DNA from: Orbilia blumenaviensis
Lineage: Eukaryota; Ascomycota; Orbiliomycetes; Orbiliales; Orbiliaceae
Length of the DNA stretch: 64,000 nt
Assembly (NCBI GenBank): GCA_036872755.1
Contig: JAVHNS010000002.1
Span: 1,178,001 to 1,242,000 of the forward strand
Direction of reading: 5' to 3'
In this document: in pieces, positions 36,948 to 50,999 of the stretch
Layout: each line of letters opens with the position of its first letter
Numbering within the stretch: the first letter of the stretch is position 1
Position numbers and translations under genes: made by a program
The notes under the pieces: generated by a model
The model's database searches: none
What the model was told of the DNA's origin: nothing
Seen by the model: only the letters and a program-made list of their open reading frames with translations

Positions 36948-37681
36948 GGTCCCTCTAAATTCAAATGCGGGGTTAGAATGACCAAATACAGCGACCACCA
37001 GGTGTATTCCAGGATTACACGCTAATTGTAGGCTTATAAGCCCTCCAGACAGTAAGGATATATATAATTCATATCATCACCACCGGCGGCATTGGTTGTA
37101 GTGAAATTGGTACTGGCTCAAGGCTAACGAAGAACATAAAATAAATAGCGGAATCCAGTTTTTATTGTAACTTTTCCTTCCTAGTATTCCCACCCATTAA
37201 CTCAAGGAAACATGTGGCTAGAAGTACAACTCTTGTATGTTGGAGGTACATAAGAAAGAGAACAGCTCTGAACTAAAAAAGAATGACTTTCTGGTCTGAT
37301 CATACGTAAAATAATCATCCGCCTGACATGATATGTATCACAAATATTATACCAAGAAAATAAAAAATAGAAGAAAAAACAATTGTATGATAAAAGAGAA
37401 AGGAAATAAGAGATAATAGTATAAAAAAAAACTTTGAACTCCCGCACACCGTGCAAAGCCTTTTTTGTGTAACAAGAAGCCCAAAAACAAGAAGTGAAAG
37501 ATCGGATATATCCCAGGTTTTTGTACATCCAAAACGGGGAAATAAGATAAAACGCCGTAACAAGAGGTATATCTGCGTGAAGCCGGAACATACTCGTAAA
37601 GGAAATAAAAGGGAAGATGTTTAATCCCACATGATAAAATTATAAGAGAAAAGAATTGTTTTGGAGGCTCGATTGGTTTAT

Positions 37682-40600
37682 TTAGAAACCAGCGAATAGA
37701 TCCCTCCTTTGATGGTATGATCCTTCATCATCTTCACTATACCGTCCCCGACTGATACTGTATGGGTCATCAGTTATTCCATAAGAATCAATGAATCCAT
37801 TTCTCGCCGCCGCAAAAGCTCTGCTGTTCCTGTTGCTCGACCGTCCACCCTGGAACGCCCTCGAGAGATCTGGGAAAAAGTCATCGTCTTCGTCGTAACC
37901 ACCTATCTTTGGGGTGGCGCTGATGAACGCCTCCATCCTCATCGTACTATTATTCGGAATAGCATCAAAGAAGTTCCCTGCCGCACTGCCGGCGCCGTCC
38001 CTAATGCTTTGTTGATAAGAGATCATACTATTTCGATCGTCTCCTCGGTTGCCATGATACATTGGAATGTTGCAATTGAAATCAGAATTGATGGAATCAG
38101 AAGGCCTGTGGGTTCCAGAGAAGCCACTGAAGGTTGGAGAGGCAAAGTTTCTGGGAGGTGGCATCCGTGGGTACGCAGTATTAGAGCGTTTCCTTGCGTG
38201 TCTACGGACCGTGGGATACTCTGCAATGCTGTCGTCTGATACGATACTGCCATATCGGCTAGTTCTCCGGTTAGGAACACCGTATGAGTCCTCGATAGTA
38301 CCATTGGAACCCGAAGCGCCAGAGTATGGGTTTGAGAAGGCATTCGAGTATGCATAGCTGTGATTCGTGGTGAAGCTGCCGCGGGCAGAGAAAGGGTTTT
38401 GGAAGGTTGGCCTGGCATCGTAGAATTCGCTCTCGCCGCCAGACATGAAGGATGGGGCAGTGGCCTTTTCTTTGCCCTTGCTCTCGGTTTCGGAACGGTT
38501 TGCAAGCTGCTCATATTCGAAGGGCAGGGCAGGCGGAAGGGTAAGACCGTTTGCAGGAGATTGAGAAGAATGGGCCAGGAAGGAAAGGGCCATCAACCAG
38601 ATGTAATGCCTTTCTTGAGTTCCAGCTGTGAACTTGAGGGCACGAGCAGGTGTCAGGATCAAAATCGAGCGGTTAAACAGATTAACACCTTTTGGTGGAA
38701 GGGTTTCATCTTTGACATCAAGAACGGATTGAATGAGCACTATATAAAACCGATTAGTAATTATTCTTACCCGCTGCATTGGATTAAAACTTACATTTTC
38801 GTCCAGATTTACCCATCAAGGCCGAGCCGCTCGTAGGCTGGCGAGTTGACCACATGACAGCACGCTCATACGGAGCCACCCAAACCCATCTCTTGTGTCT
38901 AACGCCAGAGTTTCCGTCGTCCTTTTCCGAGGTTTCCTGCTGTCCAAACCGCTTCCTAACATACTTATACAAGAACTCACCAACCATCGTCTGTGCGATC
39001 GCATCGACAACACTCGTCTGCTGCTGCGAGCTATCGATTGACGCTGTTCCGGTGACGCTCGAGTCTTGGTACCTATGTCCATAATTCGGCCTGTTCATAG
39101 AATTGGGCAGGATGGTATCCCTAGGCAGTGGTGGGACGTCCATTGGGCTTTCTGGAGTAATAGACGAGAATGATGACATTGGAGGCGGGGACCTGGTACG
39201 GATGGAACCATTCGGCTGCGATAGCCCCAGTGCAGACCTTGACTTTCGAACGGAATTTCGCGTGCGTCTGATTCCACCAGGCATCGGTGACGGGCTGCTT
39301 GCTCGCGAGCTCGTAATCGATGGTGGTAGCTTTCGAGAGCTATGGCGCAGAGGAACAGGATATGGTGGGCCAACTGGGATGCCAGGAACACGGCGGGGTC
39401 CACCTGGAACTGTATGGCCCCAGGCGCGAGCTGGCAAGATTGGTTTCCCAGTCGCCATATTCCGCTTAATACTTGGATGTCGCTTTGGTAGCATTATGCT
39501 ATCGCGATTCGAGGCCATTGAACCAATCGTAGACTCACTTGGTCGTGGACGTGGTGGTCTCGGCGCCGAAAGTGCGGTTCCAAACATGTCTTCCTGCTCC
39601 TCAATGTCCATTTCGTCGTCATCCTCATCGGAGGGTATGTCGCTAAACTTCCAAAGCGAGGTTGTTCGTGGTGGCCTATAAACTCCATTAGGCGACACCA
39701 TTGGAAGGTGATGAATTGCTGCCTCGGACATAGACCTCTGAGGCGGTGAGGATTGGGGTGGGCTTTCCATTATCTCTCGAGTCATGACTGGACCTGGAGC
39801 TGTGTTTAGTCGTGCCAGGGGTACCCTGACAGCCCGCCTAGTACTCTTTGCAGGGGGTACAGGTGGCGAACTAATGGTTGTAGTGGGGCTAAGCATTGGC
39901 GGTGAAACTACTGGTGGTGAGGTCATTGGCGGCGGGCTAACAGGGACTGAAACTTGGGTGCGGATAGGTGCAGGTGCAGGGGAACGAGGAACAGCTGCAG
40001 TTGGGGGCCGGGGTGAAACTGCGGTAGTCGGGCGTGGAGCAACTGCAGTTGGTGGCCGAGTCGCAGGAGCTGCAGTTGGAGCAGGGCCTGGAGCCTTTGG
40101 AGCATCTCTTTGTGGGGGCGATCCGAAGTTTTTATTCAGGATCCGAGTGTCAACCTTAATAACCTCAGTCTGCATCGAAGAGGATTTCGATTTTGGCGGT
40201 TGGGTTGTCTGGCATGCCATGCTCCTTGTAGGCTTTGGCTCGTAACTAATAATTGCAGGACCAGGCGGGTGAATCGTGATAGAGGGAATAATGAATGTGG
40301 GGGATTGTGGAGGGCTGGGTGGCTTGTCAGTCTGGCATCCAGCATCTACGCCTGGCTTCGCAATTACAATAGGCGTGGTCTGGCATTCGATATCTACGCC
40401 CGGTTCCGCAAATACAACAGGGCTAGTCTGGCAGTCCGAGGAAACATAGATAACTGCGGATGATCTGCGAGTGATGGTAGATGGCGGACTGAGAGGTGGG
40501 GAAACCGGACCGATTAGTGATATTCTCTTTCGACTTTGGTTCGCAGATATCTCCCGTGGGGATTGCGGTACGCAGTCATCCTGGAGAATCATGCTGCCTC

Positions 40601-42272
40601 GCGGCGTTTCTAACGGCTTAATGAGTTCGATGGCTGGCTCATCCATCTCCTCGATTGGAGGGAGGGCCTCCACGAAAACGCATTCATCCGCAATTTCATC
40701 TATGATCTCCTCGAGAACGCTTTCTACCATTGGGTGGTCCTCCTCCTCAGCTAGCTCCGCCTCCCTAGCTCTTCTCGATGCCTCCTCCATTGACCGTTTA
40801 AGCTCCGCCTTTTCAGAAGCTAACAGCTCGAGCTGGTGCTGTGTATCTGCAGCTATAGACTCCAGAAGCTCCAGTTGATCCTGGTGCTCGCGTTGAAGGA
40901 CTAGTCGTTCTTGCTGGCCTTCGTATTCTCGAGCTTCGTAAACTTGCGTTTGCTGTTCGTACTTAACTTTCCAATCCGCGATTTCCTCTGTCATGTTAGC
41001 TTTGAAGTTCTCTCGTTCCTGTTTCTCGAGCTTGATGCATTCCTCCAAATGTTCTACCATTTCCATCATTCGCTTATTTTCTCTTCGTAAATCTTCTAAT
41101 TCTATGTTGTCGTCCGCAGCCGCTAGAACGGTGCATTCAGTCATTTCTGATTTGTCATCTGCGATAATCGAGGGGGAGAGGGCACCAGAGGATCTTCGGG
41201 AAGGAATCAAATGTTCGTTAATTGCTTCAAATTCATATTCCTCCTCGGGCGCAGGGGTGGGGTCGTGAGCCATCTCTCCAACAGACTCTGGATAAACAGA
41301 GCCTTCAGTTTCAGCTTCAGAAGCCTCGCTAGTCTCATGAATAAAATCGAGCTCATCAGCAAGTCTCAACGCAGACTGAGACGCCTCTGAATTGATCATT
41401 GAAAATCGGATTCCGAGCTTTTCAGCATCTGTGCCTTCAGATTCAGAAGAAGAGATAGAACGCATGCTGTTCCTGCTGACAGGGCGGGCAATGCTTTCAG
41501 GCCGCATGAGATGATTGTCATACACCTCATCGTCATTTGCTTCCCGTATCTGTTGGTTTACTTCGTTCGCCGAAGCAATCTCTTGTAGCAAAGTTTTCAG
41601 TCTTCCCTCCGCTACATGGACTCGATGCTCTAGTGATCTTTTGCTCAGGTCCCATTCGGACCGTTCTCTGTCGAATATTCGTCGATCGCGTTCAATGTCG
41701 TCTTCAGCTTTCCGTCGAGATTTAGTCAGCCTTTCTACCTGGCGTTTAAGCTCTGCGACATGCTCCAAGGCCTGGTCTCTCTCATAGGAGAGGTTTTCGA
41801 GTGCCTCGTCATTTTCCTTCAGCTTGAGTTGTTCTCTGACATCCCTTGCTTCCCTGCGAGCTGACGCAGCGGTTGTTGCAGTGTTTTCGGTCTCAGCCCT
41901 GGCAATCGACAAATCCGTCTCCAACGACTCGATCAGCCCGGATTTAGCCTCGAGGTCCCTCCGCAAGCTAAGAATTTCGGCTACTAAACTTGCGTGCAAC
42001 GTTGGTGTAAACCGACGAGGATCGAGGATTGAGATCGGCTCGTCAGCAGGGATATCCTTCGAATGCCGATTTTTCATAGGTGATGTTCGACCGTTTGTGA
42101 GAGGCGGCGTGTATCTACCCATTTTGTGGGGTGATGTGGAACCATTCCTGCTTCGTGACCTTGACTTGTGCCGTTTGAAGTTTCTAGACCCCATACGTTG
42201 TATTGGTATGAAATTATCGGTGACTGCACCATCTTCGCTCTCCGAGTGCGGTCTCATGTAGTGTTCGTCCAT
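37682..42272 (-). CDS. apsA: ApsA/Num1-type cortical dynein anchor with PH domain
   Basis: ApsA (Aspergillus) and Num1 (yeast) sit at the cell cortex and capture dynein to position nuclei and, in yeast, mitochondria. Two exons, 42272-38795 and 38739-37682 (55-nt intron, gtaagt), give 1511 residues. In order: a basic Ser/Arg-rich N-terminus (KRHKSRSRSRNGSTSP); a long coiled coil from about 95 to 265 starting LVAEILSLRRDLEAKSG; a second coiled coil at about 395-560; a Gln-Thr motif array at 614-702; a Pro/Ala-rich stretch at about 720-800; and a C-terminal PH domain from about 1093 (TMVGEFLYKYVRKRFG, HKRWVWVAPYERAVMWS, SILILTPARALKFTAGTQERHYIWLMAL). The splice lies inside the PH domain and joins GRK to LLIQSVLDV in frame. 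The tail after the PH domain is Ser/Asn/Arg-rich. The first ATG at 42272 is used. Confidence 0.85.
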
Positions 42273-45200
42273 TTTGCTGTCGTAGTTTGCTGTCAAGCTT
42301 GGACCCGATATCTATAGATGGTATCTGCCGCTCGTAACGCTAAAATAGACTATAGGGAAGTTCTGCAAACGACTATCATTATAAGACCGTAAATTGTAGA
42401 AAAATGTATAATGCAATGGCCCGCAAGCTACTCCATGTACCGGCTGGTGCTGTTTTAATTGACGAAGATGCCGCGCAAAAGAAGGAGAATTAATGTTTCC
42501 GCGTAGACTTTTTGATAAGGATAAGAGCCAAAGATAGTGCTCTAGGTCAAAGGATAGAGAATGTAGATATGCGCAGTCAAGGCATATCTTTTGAAGTAGG
42601 CTATCCGAAACTTCGGTAGACCGCCACAGGCCAGGAACGCAGCCGCGCGATGAGGTAAGGATAAGAAAACCGGATAACGTGAAGGCCGACCCCGTCTACC
42701 TAAAGAATGGAATGTCGAAACATGAAAAGACAGGAGTCGCTGAAAAAAAAAAAAAAGGTGAACAACGGTTACCAAATCAAAAGGCCTATTCCGAAGGAAG
42801 GGGAAGAAACACAAGAAAGGCAGGTATGAAAAAAGGTCCTTGGGATCTCGCCTCGTCTGATTTTCAGAATATGGTTTCTTCTTGTGGATAGTTTTCTTCT
42901 TCAATTTTCTTGACAAGATCGCTCAACCTCACAAATGCTTCGAGGCCCTGCATCCCTAATAGCTCGTCCCTTTCAAGACTCTCGCCGATAGGTTGCATGA
43001 ACGCTGATTAAAAGGCTATCCGAGCATGGGTCAGGGGTGCAGGATCACATCCGTTCATCCCTGCCTGACCAGCATAAGCCAATTATTGACAAGTTGAGCA
43101 GTTTCAGTCCTTAGCTTGGGCCAAGAGGGAGTGTTCCGGCTCAGTGGTGCGCCCGAGTCCATGCATCAGATTGAACCAAACATAAAAACCTCAGGACCAC
43201 CAACATTTAAACTCTGCCGTCAGGAGCCCGTCGGTGGTCGAAGGTTAAGCTGCAAGCCGTTCGCTAGGCGGCTCGAGGTAAGACCCTGGGCCAGGCAGTC
43301 ACCAATTGCTGGGAGGCATGAGAAATGTTGAAACACGCCCTCCCACCCTAATGTTGGTTGGTTGTGGTTCGCTTCGGTTCTGCAGGTCCCTTTTTCATCC
43401 TTTCGCATCTTGGAGAGAGCCGTGTCGTGCTTGATAATCTAATGGAGAAATTTGAACGGGGGGCAACCACTCAGAGAGGGTTGGTGGGGAAACAAAAGTC
43501 TCGATCAGCGAATCGTAAACAACGGGGCAGCCAAATCGGCCAGCCGAGATAAAGGGATTCTGGAGGAACCGGCAGAATTGGGTAACCACACCGTTGATCG
43601 AGATTGTGGGCTGACCTCTTTTGTGTATAAAACTGTTGTGATAAAGGGACTGATTCTTAAGAACGTGATACTATTGAGAGGGCTTCATTTCACACTCATA
43701 GGAGAGAACGCTGGTCAAGGCCCCCTAGGTTAGTCCCACAGATTCCCAAAGTCAATACGAGGCAGTAAACTTGACAGCCATGCCTCGTGTTTTGAACGGT
43801 TTTCTGCCACAACTTTGACACCTGAGGGCGATGATTGTCGCTGGCCGGCCGGGCTCTCGATACCGGCTCGTCACCAACGGATGCAATTGAGAGCGAACGT
43901 GGGCGGGTGGGGTTCGGTGTCCCAGAGAGTCAGGAAAGCGCCAGAACAGGTTAAACCCCCCCAAAGTGATAGCCTCATCCATCGACGAATTAGATGTCGT
44001 GGGGAAGCAAAAATTTTGCATGAAGTCTCTCCCCTTATTCGGATAGGATAGGTCTCAATGATTTGATCGAGCTCTATGTACCCAGTATGTACCAACATTA
44101 ACAGGTAACCCTGGTATACTATATCAAGTGGACCGAGCTCGTCGCCTTAAGACCTCGAATGCGACAAAGAAAAAAAAATAAAATGAAGTATTTCTTCGCA
44201 TTTCGATATCAATGATCCATTCCCATTGTTTTCTAACTTCGCCATGAAACTGGCCGCCAACAATACCGTTAATGCGTGGGAGGGCACCAAGGACCAGAAC
44301 CCCCAGGGTTCGCTTGTTTTGCCGTCGAAATTAACTGCTCATCAAGCGGCCGAGGGTATATTTTGTGACACTATAAGCCCATAACGTGGACACGATCACA
44401 AGCGGACGGCTGGGACTAATAGTAATCCCATAAGATCCAGTCACTAAATTTCCGTGGAGGATGAGGCGGCACGGCTTGTTTCAACAGTCGACGTCCGGGG
44501 TCCGTCGATATTCGAAGCTTCCACGCAATGCTTTCTGGAAAGACGTGTTTTTCGCCCACGTCTACGCACACGCTTCCGGTCCGGAAAGAATGCATGCGCA
44601 TGGGGTAAGATTATGGACCCAGTTCGATGGGTTTTCCGTGGGCTCCGAGGTCGAGCACCTTCGGTTTTTCTTGTTCTTTCGATGGGCCGGGCCCATGAGG
44701 AAGCGGTGTGGAGTGCGCCCCAGAAACGTTTGGTTATTTGCAAGTCGATGTCGACGAATAACACACAACATATTCTTCCATAGCCACGCGACGATACCGA
44801 TGTTATCTGGAGATTGTGGAGCAAACAAAGCTACTCTGCCGTGAATTATTTTAGTACGAAAGGAAATTGTTTTCCAGACTCCGATAGATATCGGAGGAGA
44901 TGCATGACATCACCCGTTGAAGAATAACTAATAAAATGTGCAGCGAAGTGTTAATATAATTTCGAGGAATGAGATGAAGATCACTTGATAAGGCCGTTGC
45001 CCCTCGAACTGCGGCGAAATAACGGTAGCTTCGACCACAGTTTCAAATTTACTAAAAGTAAAGAAGCCTCGATTTATTATAAACGAGGGTTCCTCATCTT
45101 CGATCTATCCGTTCTTAGGTAAGCCACGCTCTATAAAAATTACCGCCTGGACCCACATCCGTCGAATGCTCCTACAAAGTTAGCACATATACTCAAGGAC

Positions 45201-48200
45201 CTCGACTCTCTAGAACATACAGGTATTCGAAACCTAATCGTTAGTATATAAACACTCACATGCCCAAGTGCAACTAGTGAACATTTCGATAATAATACAA
45301 TTGCTTCTTCGACTTCGATCCTACCAAAAAAAAATTATACATCCGACTCAGACGGCGGTGGAAGGCATAAAAAAGATTAAAAGATTGGTATTGCAAGATA
45401 ATATTACCTATCGCCAAATGCATTGATACGCATGCAAGCCATATTCCAACCGGGGAATTAATTAGATATGCTAATGCATACGCCTCCTGTACCTCAGATA
45501 TATTGGAAACATTTGAGCACCATCTATAGACACGCCTGGGACTGTTGGTATCGAAGGAAGCGGTCTGCAATGGTGGAGTCATCACTGCATGCGGCTGCAT
45601 CGCATAGACGCCCATGCGATCTCAAACGGCCCGCAGTAGCATATACCTACCTTCCCAAGAGTCAACCATTCCTAGAGTATTTAACATAGTCAGTTATATC
45701 CTGATATTTCCATGGATACGTCTGCACCCGCTTGTAGATGTACATCTGGGTGGGTCAGACACCCAGGCATGTACATATGTTAGTATCGAGAACGGTCGAC
45801 TGGTTCACGGATGTACTGGCACACTTTCTTTGCACGATACATTACGAGCTATGACAATCCAGGCTAGATACGCCTTTATATGGCTAGTGGGTTCAGCATT
45901 CTTCAGTTAAGTCGCAGACGACAAGATCCGGATAGAATTGTTTCAAACTCCATGATCATGCATATTCATGGCCAGGCCCGACGTTGATAAAATCTGCAAT
46001 ATGTACCTCAATGGCAACTAGTACCTGACCAAACTAACAATACTCTACTATATATGCCCCTTTATTTTAGCGCTTCTACAAGAGGCTAGAAGCCGGCTCT
46101 AACAGGCTTAGAATGGTCTCGTAGTTTAGGATATATATGACATACAGAAGCCGGAACACTCGGTTTCGGTGTTATACTTGGAGGCTAAAGTGGTTATTTG
46201 CCTTTCGTATGAGCTACGTCAGTATCATCATGACATCCTTATATGGCTATTGGCTATTGTTGCATCAAGGTATCCCAAACACACCAATGTCCACGGAAAA
46301 CATTTCCGTGATCCTGCGTACCGAATACAGAAAATTTCGAAGTACCGTAAAGCCCCAGACCTAAACATAGCTAAGCTCACCATCATAAATATTATAAGCT
46401 TTATACGTATAGGTGTGGCTATAGCTACTGCATGTACGACCACCAAGTTTGACCAATTGAATGAACTTATTAATAGCTTTTGAACTTGTGGTATTTTGTA
46501 TTGAGCTTCGAATGACAAATGCATCAAGTAGTCTACGCTGCAGTTACCGGACACAGTACGGAAAGACAGATGTCAATTCGAAATACCAACTACATAATAG
46601 CTAGCCATTAATGCAACAGTCAGCTAGCTCATTAAAACATGGTGAGCCTAACTAATATGATTTGTTCAGAGAGTGGCCACGATGCGAGCGATACCAGTCC
46701 AATTCTATAAATCTGGCCGTTGATGCGACCCTCTGCTAGGTAGGTCTGAATGTGCAAATATGTGTATATGGCGAGTTGGTGACTTATGTTGGAGTCTCCT
46801 AACCAGAGTCCTCGGCGAGTGTCCAACCTGAAACTGATATTAAATTTAGTAACTACTAAGTATTTAGCATCGACCACGGCTGGCTAACATCCACCCGTGC
46901 GGCTGCAAGCTAGTTCGAGTTTCGTCTTTCGACGTCCGAATGCATGATCGATCAGATTTGAAATTCAAACCGGAATGATACAGAATCGCTCCGGCGTACA
47001 CTGGCCCCGTTGCTGCTTAGACATTAAATCATGGAGCTAAAAGTTGAGACACAGAATTCCAAATGGGAATTATCCCTCGACACACGGGTTCTGAGGTATT
47101 AATATGCGGGGTTAACGTTTTAAATCAAGATTACAATAATAAATTTCTAGTATCCCAATCCAAATACAGAGGTAAATCAAGATAATACAGGCTGACAAAG
47201 ACATAGTACCCTATTCTTTGATATCTTAAACGAAACCCTCATAAAAATTTCTTTAACTACCCACTTTGGCAGGTGGCAGGTAGCGAGGGATTTCCCGAGT
47301 CACCCATTATTTTTACTTTTCCCCCTAGCGGCTTGTAGTTAGTGTATACTATACTAGTAGATGCCAACTCGAACATTTTCAAAATCGATATTTCGCCATC
47401 GGAATCATCAAGGCGGATCCGCTGTCTACAACAAGACGCTGATAGTTACGTAAGCCCTGCTTCCTGGAGCAAGCAAGCGGTGCCACTTGTTTTGTATCTG
47501 CGCGAGCTTTCGCCTGCCGCCCCTCTCCTTTGAACTCCACCCGCTAAATACCAAGAATGAGGAGTGGGTTTCGCTCCAGGCCGAATCCCGACTAGCTGTC
47601 ATGCGGTTGTGGTCCACAATCCACCCAAAGTTCAGGGAGTATCTTGTTTCCAATCGTGCCGACTGTACGGTTCCAATTGGGGGATTTCCAAGTACCAGAG
47701 ATACTTATAGTATGCCTCGTGGATGTGATATATGTATCCTGTGGAAAGCATCCCGAATCACTCTTGGCCACCATTGGGTCCCAACCTTGTGGCAGCAGCA
47801 GGCGTCAGGCTTGAGAGCAATATCAGCTCTGCACACACCATCTGCGTGCGCATGCATGTAACTTATCGGTAGAGATGCAGCTTGTCTCGCCTATGTGCTT
47901 GGTAAGGGAGCTGCGTAGCTCCGACACTGAGACGGTGTAGCCAAAAATAATGCCTGGTTCGATGTATAAAAAATTTTTCCCATGGGGAGAAAAAAAAAAA
48001 GGAAAGGGAAAGTCCCCTTTGGCTTGTGAGTCCGGCCAGTCGGCTGAGGTTGATGGGTGGGTTGGATCAGCGGGATGGTTCTAGCTTGTTCTCGTTCTTG
48101 GGCTTGTCGCAATCGCCGACAGCATCTGCGCCTACCAGACCTAGCTTAGAAGTTTCCGTAGCGCGATATCTTTTTTTTTTCCCCTTCACTTGCTCTTGCG

Positions 48201-50220
48201 AACGGGTTCAGCTGCAAGGAAGCCGGTTTGACAGGTTCGGATGGGAAGAGATAATATTATACACCATTCCCCGTAGTGCTAATTAAGAGCTACTAGTCTC
48301 AGCATGAGCAAAAAATTCTTGCGGGCACTTTGACCTCTCTCGAAAGGTCCACCTCCTTTATTGCACTTTGTCACCCCGACCAGGCAGCATGGCAGGCGTC
48401 TCCTCCCAATAACTACTGCTGCTCCCGTTGATTCGGGTTTACACGCTGTGGTTTCTCCCGCCAGGTTAAACCGTCTCTAACTTCTTCCCCCCCCCAAAGT
48501 AAAGGTCTCAACCGCAGCCCTCTGTCAAGGCTACTAAGAAGGAGAAGGAAAAAAAAAAAAAAAAAAAAAACCTATCCCTTTCTGTCAAGAAGCCGTTGCT
48601 TTGTCCCTTCCCACATTTTATACATCCATACGGAAAGATCCTGGGCGGGATTTTAGATTCGCTGGTAATTCTTACTCACTTAGCCAGTAACTTCGTCCAT
48701 AAACTCAAATCGAGAGGGAAAAGCGGGTCAGTAGTTAGAGTCAAACCGGTAAGGTTATTTCCATCTCCTCTTTCGCCGTCCCCAAGCTTTCATTTGCATT
48801 TGAATATATCCTATTACCTATACCTATCTGTTTCCATCCACTTCCAACCTGTTATCACTTGCGTGCTCCTGTTCGTCCAGTATCAAACTAGGTCGACCAA
48901 AAGAGAGAGCAGCTCCCCTGAAGGAAATGGTTCCTTGAATACCCACTCACCGAGACTTTCGCCTACTCCGAAACCTCTTTGTTTTTGCCTTGGGACTGGA
49001 GCTCGTGGAGACAGCGTATGCTTTGAACCAAAATACCCACAGCGGCCAAGGTATACTCTGTATATTATACTATACCGGATCGTCGAATCCCCATTCCCTC
49101 CTTTTGGGTCACTCCCGCAGCATAGCAGCGTTAGCATTGGTAGCAGCGGCGGTAGCAAGCTCAGCCTCCTGCCAAAACGCAGCCCGGGGAACGGCGGAGC
49201 GACGGTGCAGGCCATACAGGCCATACAGACCGTACCGTTGAGGACGTACGGCGCTGGCACAGGCGGATAATCGAATCAAGGAAGAGTCGTACAGATACAG
49301 ATCAGGATCTAACAAGAGTATAAGAGCAAGAACATACCGACGAAGCCTAGAAGATAAAACCCTTGTCCGGGCCTCAGAAAAGAGGAGTCGAGTCTATCCG
49401 AAGCAAAAGCAATTTATATAGCGTGGAGCCGTACTGTTTAACTGGGGTCGCCGTACTGTACTTTCAGACAGACCGGAACAGTGCACAGTCTCCTCCTCCC
49501 AAAGGGTTGGTTATTAATATTTTTCCCTTCGCAAATTCCCGCCACCACCGCCATTGCATCCCATTTCATCCACCCATCCATCGATAGACCGAATCAATCC
49601 AACCTTCGATTCCATCGGCTCTTCATTGCAAAGGGGGGGAGTGTTGTCTGAACGAATGCACGTCTGCCTCCGAACATAACGACCGTCCGGTTTTCGTTCC
49701 TCAAAGGACATTCTCGAACGTGGCATTCTTCTGTATACCCAATACATATACCCATCTGATTATTACTATCATTCTCACCTGCCTTAAAGCCGCTTTGTTC
49801 TTCTTTCCTTTTTTCCCGCAGTTGCAGTTGCAGTTTGGCTCCTTGCTCGTATTTCTGGCTTTCGCGAAATCGATTATTCTTCCAACTAAACCAAAACCAA
49901 TCTACGACCACTGTGACGCTCACCGACCTCGCAGTTTACCCAGATTATAATCCATCGACCCTTTTGCTGCGTGCACCCTTGAGCCGGTACCCGACACGCG
50001 AAAAACAATATATATCCGTAAAAGTTCTCGATATCATTATTTCCAGTCCGGCGAGTGTATCGAGTCCCTCTCGACTTGATCTTGTAGGCAATCCGACTCG
50101 TTAGGCAGTTAGCGTCTGAGCGGAGGATTCGCACCACCGTTTCTCCGCCTCGGCCTGTTTTACCCCGTATTTCGCTCATCTCGTAACCACGGGGAGACAG
50201 TATCAAAACCAGCAAAAAAA
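42273..50220. other. 8-kb gene-free stretch between apsA and ras
   Basis: The largest gap in the window, between divergent genes. I find no recognisable gene, RNA gene or transposon. Around 44410-44840 several frames are open on both strands together, which points to low stop-codon density rather than coding. An open frame of 224 codons at 48596-49270 lies in what may be the Ras leader or promoter and has low-complexity, family-free sequence. An A22 tract occupies 48549-48570. The last 1.5 kb is pyrimidine-rich, as usual upstream of strongly expressed fungal genes. Confidence 0.5.
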
Positions 50221-50999
50221 ATGGCAGGAAAGGGGGGAATGACGATGTACAAGCTGGTGGTGCTTGGAGATGGTGGTGTCGGCAAGACTGCATTGACTAT
50301 ACAGGTAAGTTGACAGATTCCTCCATCGACACACGGAAACCGTGACATCATAAGCTAAACAAAAATTTCTTATTTTTATTGCAGCTATGTTTAAACCATT
50401 TCGTCGAAACATACGATCCAACTATCGAAGACTCATACAGGAAGCAAGTTGTCATAGACCAGCAGTCGTGCATGCTGGAAGTTCTAGATACCGCCGGTCA
50501 AGAAGAATACACCGCCTTGCGAGACCAATGGATACGCGACGGTGAAGGCTTTCTCCTGGTTTATAGTATCTCATCGCGATCTTCATTCACCCGAATAAAG
50601 AAATTCCATCAACAAATTCAGCGGGTTAAGGATTCGATCCCAAACGCTTACGGTGGAAGCTCCCCACTGAGCTCCCCGGTCCTCTCTGGTGGCCGAGATG
50701 CCACAACACCGATACCCATTATGCTTGTCGGAAACAAGAGCGATAGGGTTACTGAGCGGGAGGTGTCGCATCAGGAAGGAATGGAACTAGCCCGAGAATT
50801 GGAATGCCAATTCGTGGAGGCGTCTGCAAAGAACTGTGTCAATGTCGAGAAGGCTTTCTACGACGTCGTAAGGCTATTACGGAAGCAACGACAGAGCAGC
50901 TCTAGAAAACCATACACCCGTCGAGACGATGCCCCTCCCCGGGATAGGAACGCCGACAAGGACCGATACCCCCCAAAGAAGAGGTGCTGTATTCTGTGA
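50221..50999 (+). CDS. ras-2: Ras GTPase of the ras-2/RasB type
   Basis: A membrane-bound molecular switch that controls polarised growth and signalling in filamentous fungi. Exons 50221-50304 and 50385-50999 (80-nt intron, gtaagt) give 232 residues. All G motifs are intact: P-loop GDGGVGKT (16-23), effector region YDPTIEDSY (38-46), DTAGQEE (63-69), NKSD (145-148) and EASAKN. The C-terminus is a basic tract ending CCIL, a CAAX box for prenylation with a neighbouring Cys for palmitoylation. Between IQRVKDS and the NKSD strand there is an insert of about 20 residues rich in Gly, Ser and Pro ([19 protein letters not shown]), as seen in the ras-2/RasB branch and absent from Ras1/RasA. The residues at the human 12, 13 and 61 positions are the wild-type Gly, Gly and Gln. 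The start context AAAAAATGG is favourable. Confidence 0.95.

Larger units (their letters stand above)
34022..37681. other. 3.7-kb intergenic region with a stem-loop cluster
   Basis: No convincing gene. The longest open frame (34822-35259, 145 codons) has an antisense frame over most of its first half and no family resemblance. The region holds four close stem-loops at 35829-35976 and a 23-nt tandem repeat at 36902-36947, each described separately. Its left end is the NIPA promoter and its right end the ApsA 3' flank. Confidence 0.5.

Noticed and set aside
44416..44844. Five overlapping open frames, three minus and two plus.
   Set aside because: Simultaneous openness on both strands reflects few stop codons in GC-richer DNA; no frame resembles a protein family.
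48596..49270. Open frame of 224 codons on the plus strand upstream of the Ras gene.
   Set aside because: The translation is low-complexity and family-free, an overlapping minus-strand frame is also open, and it lies in a pyrimidine-rich promoter or leader region.
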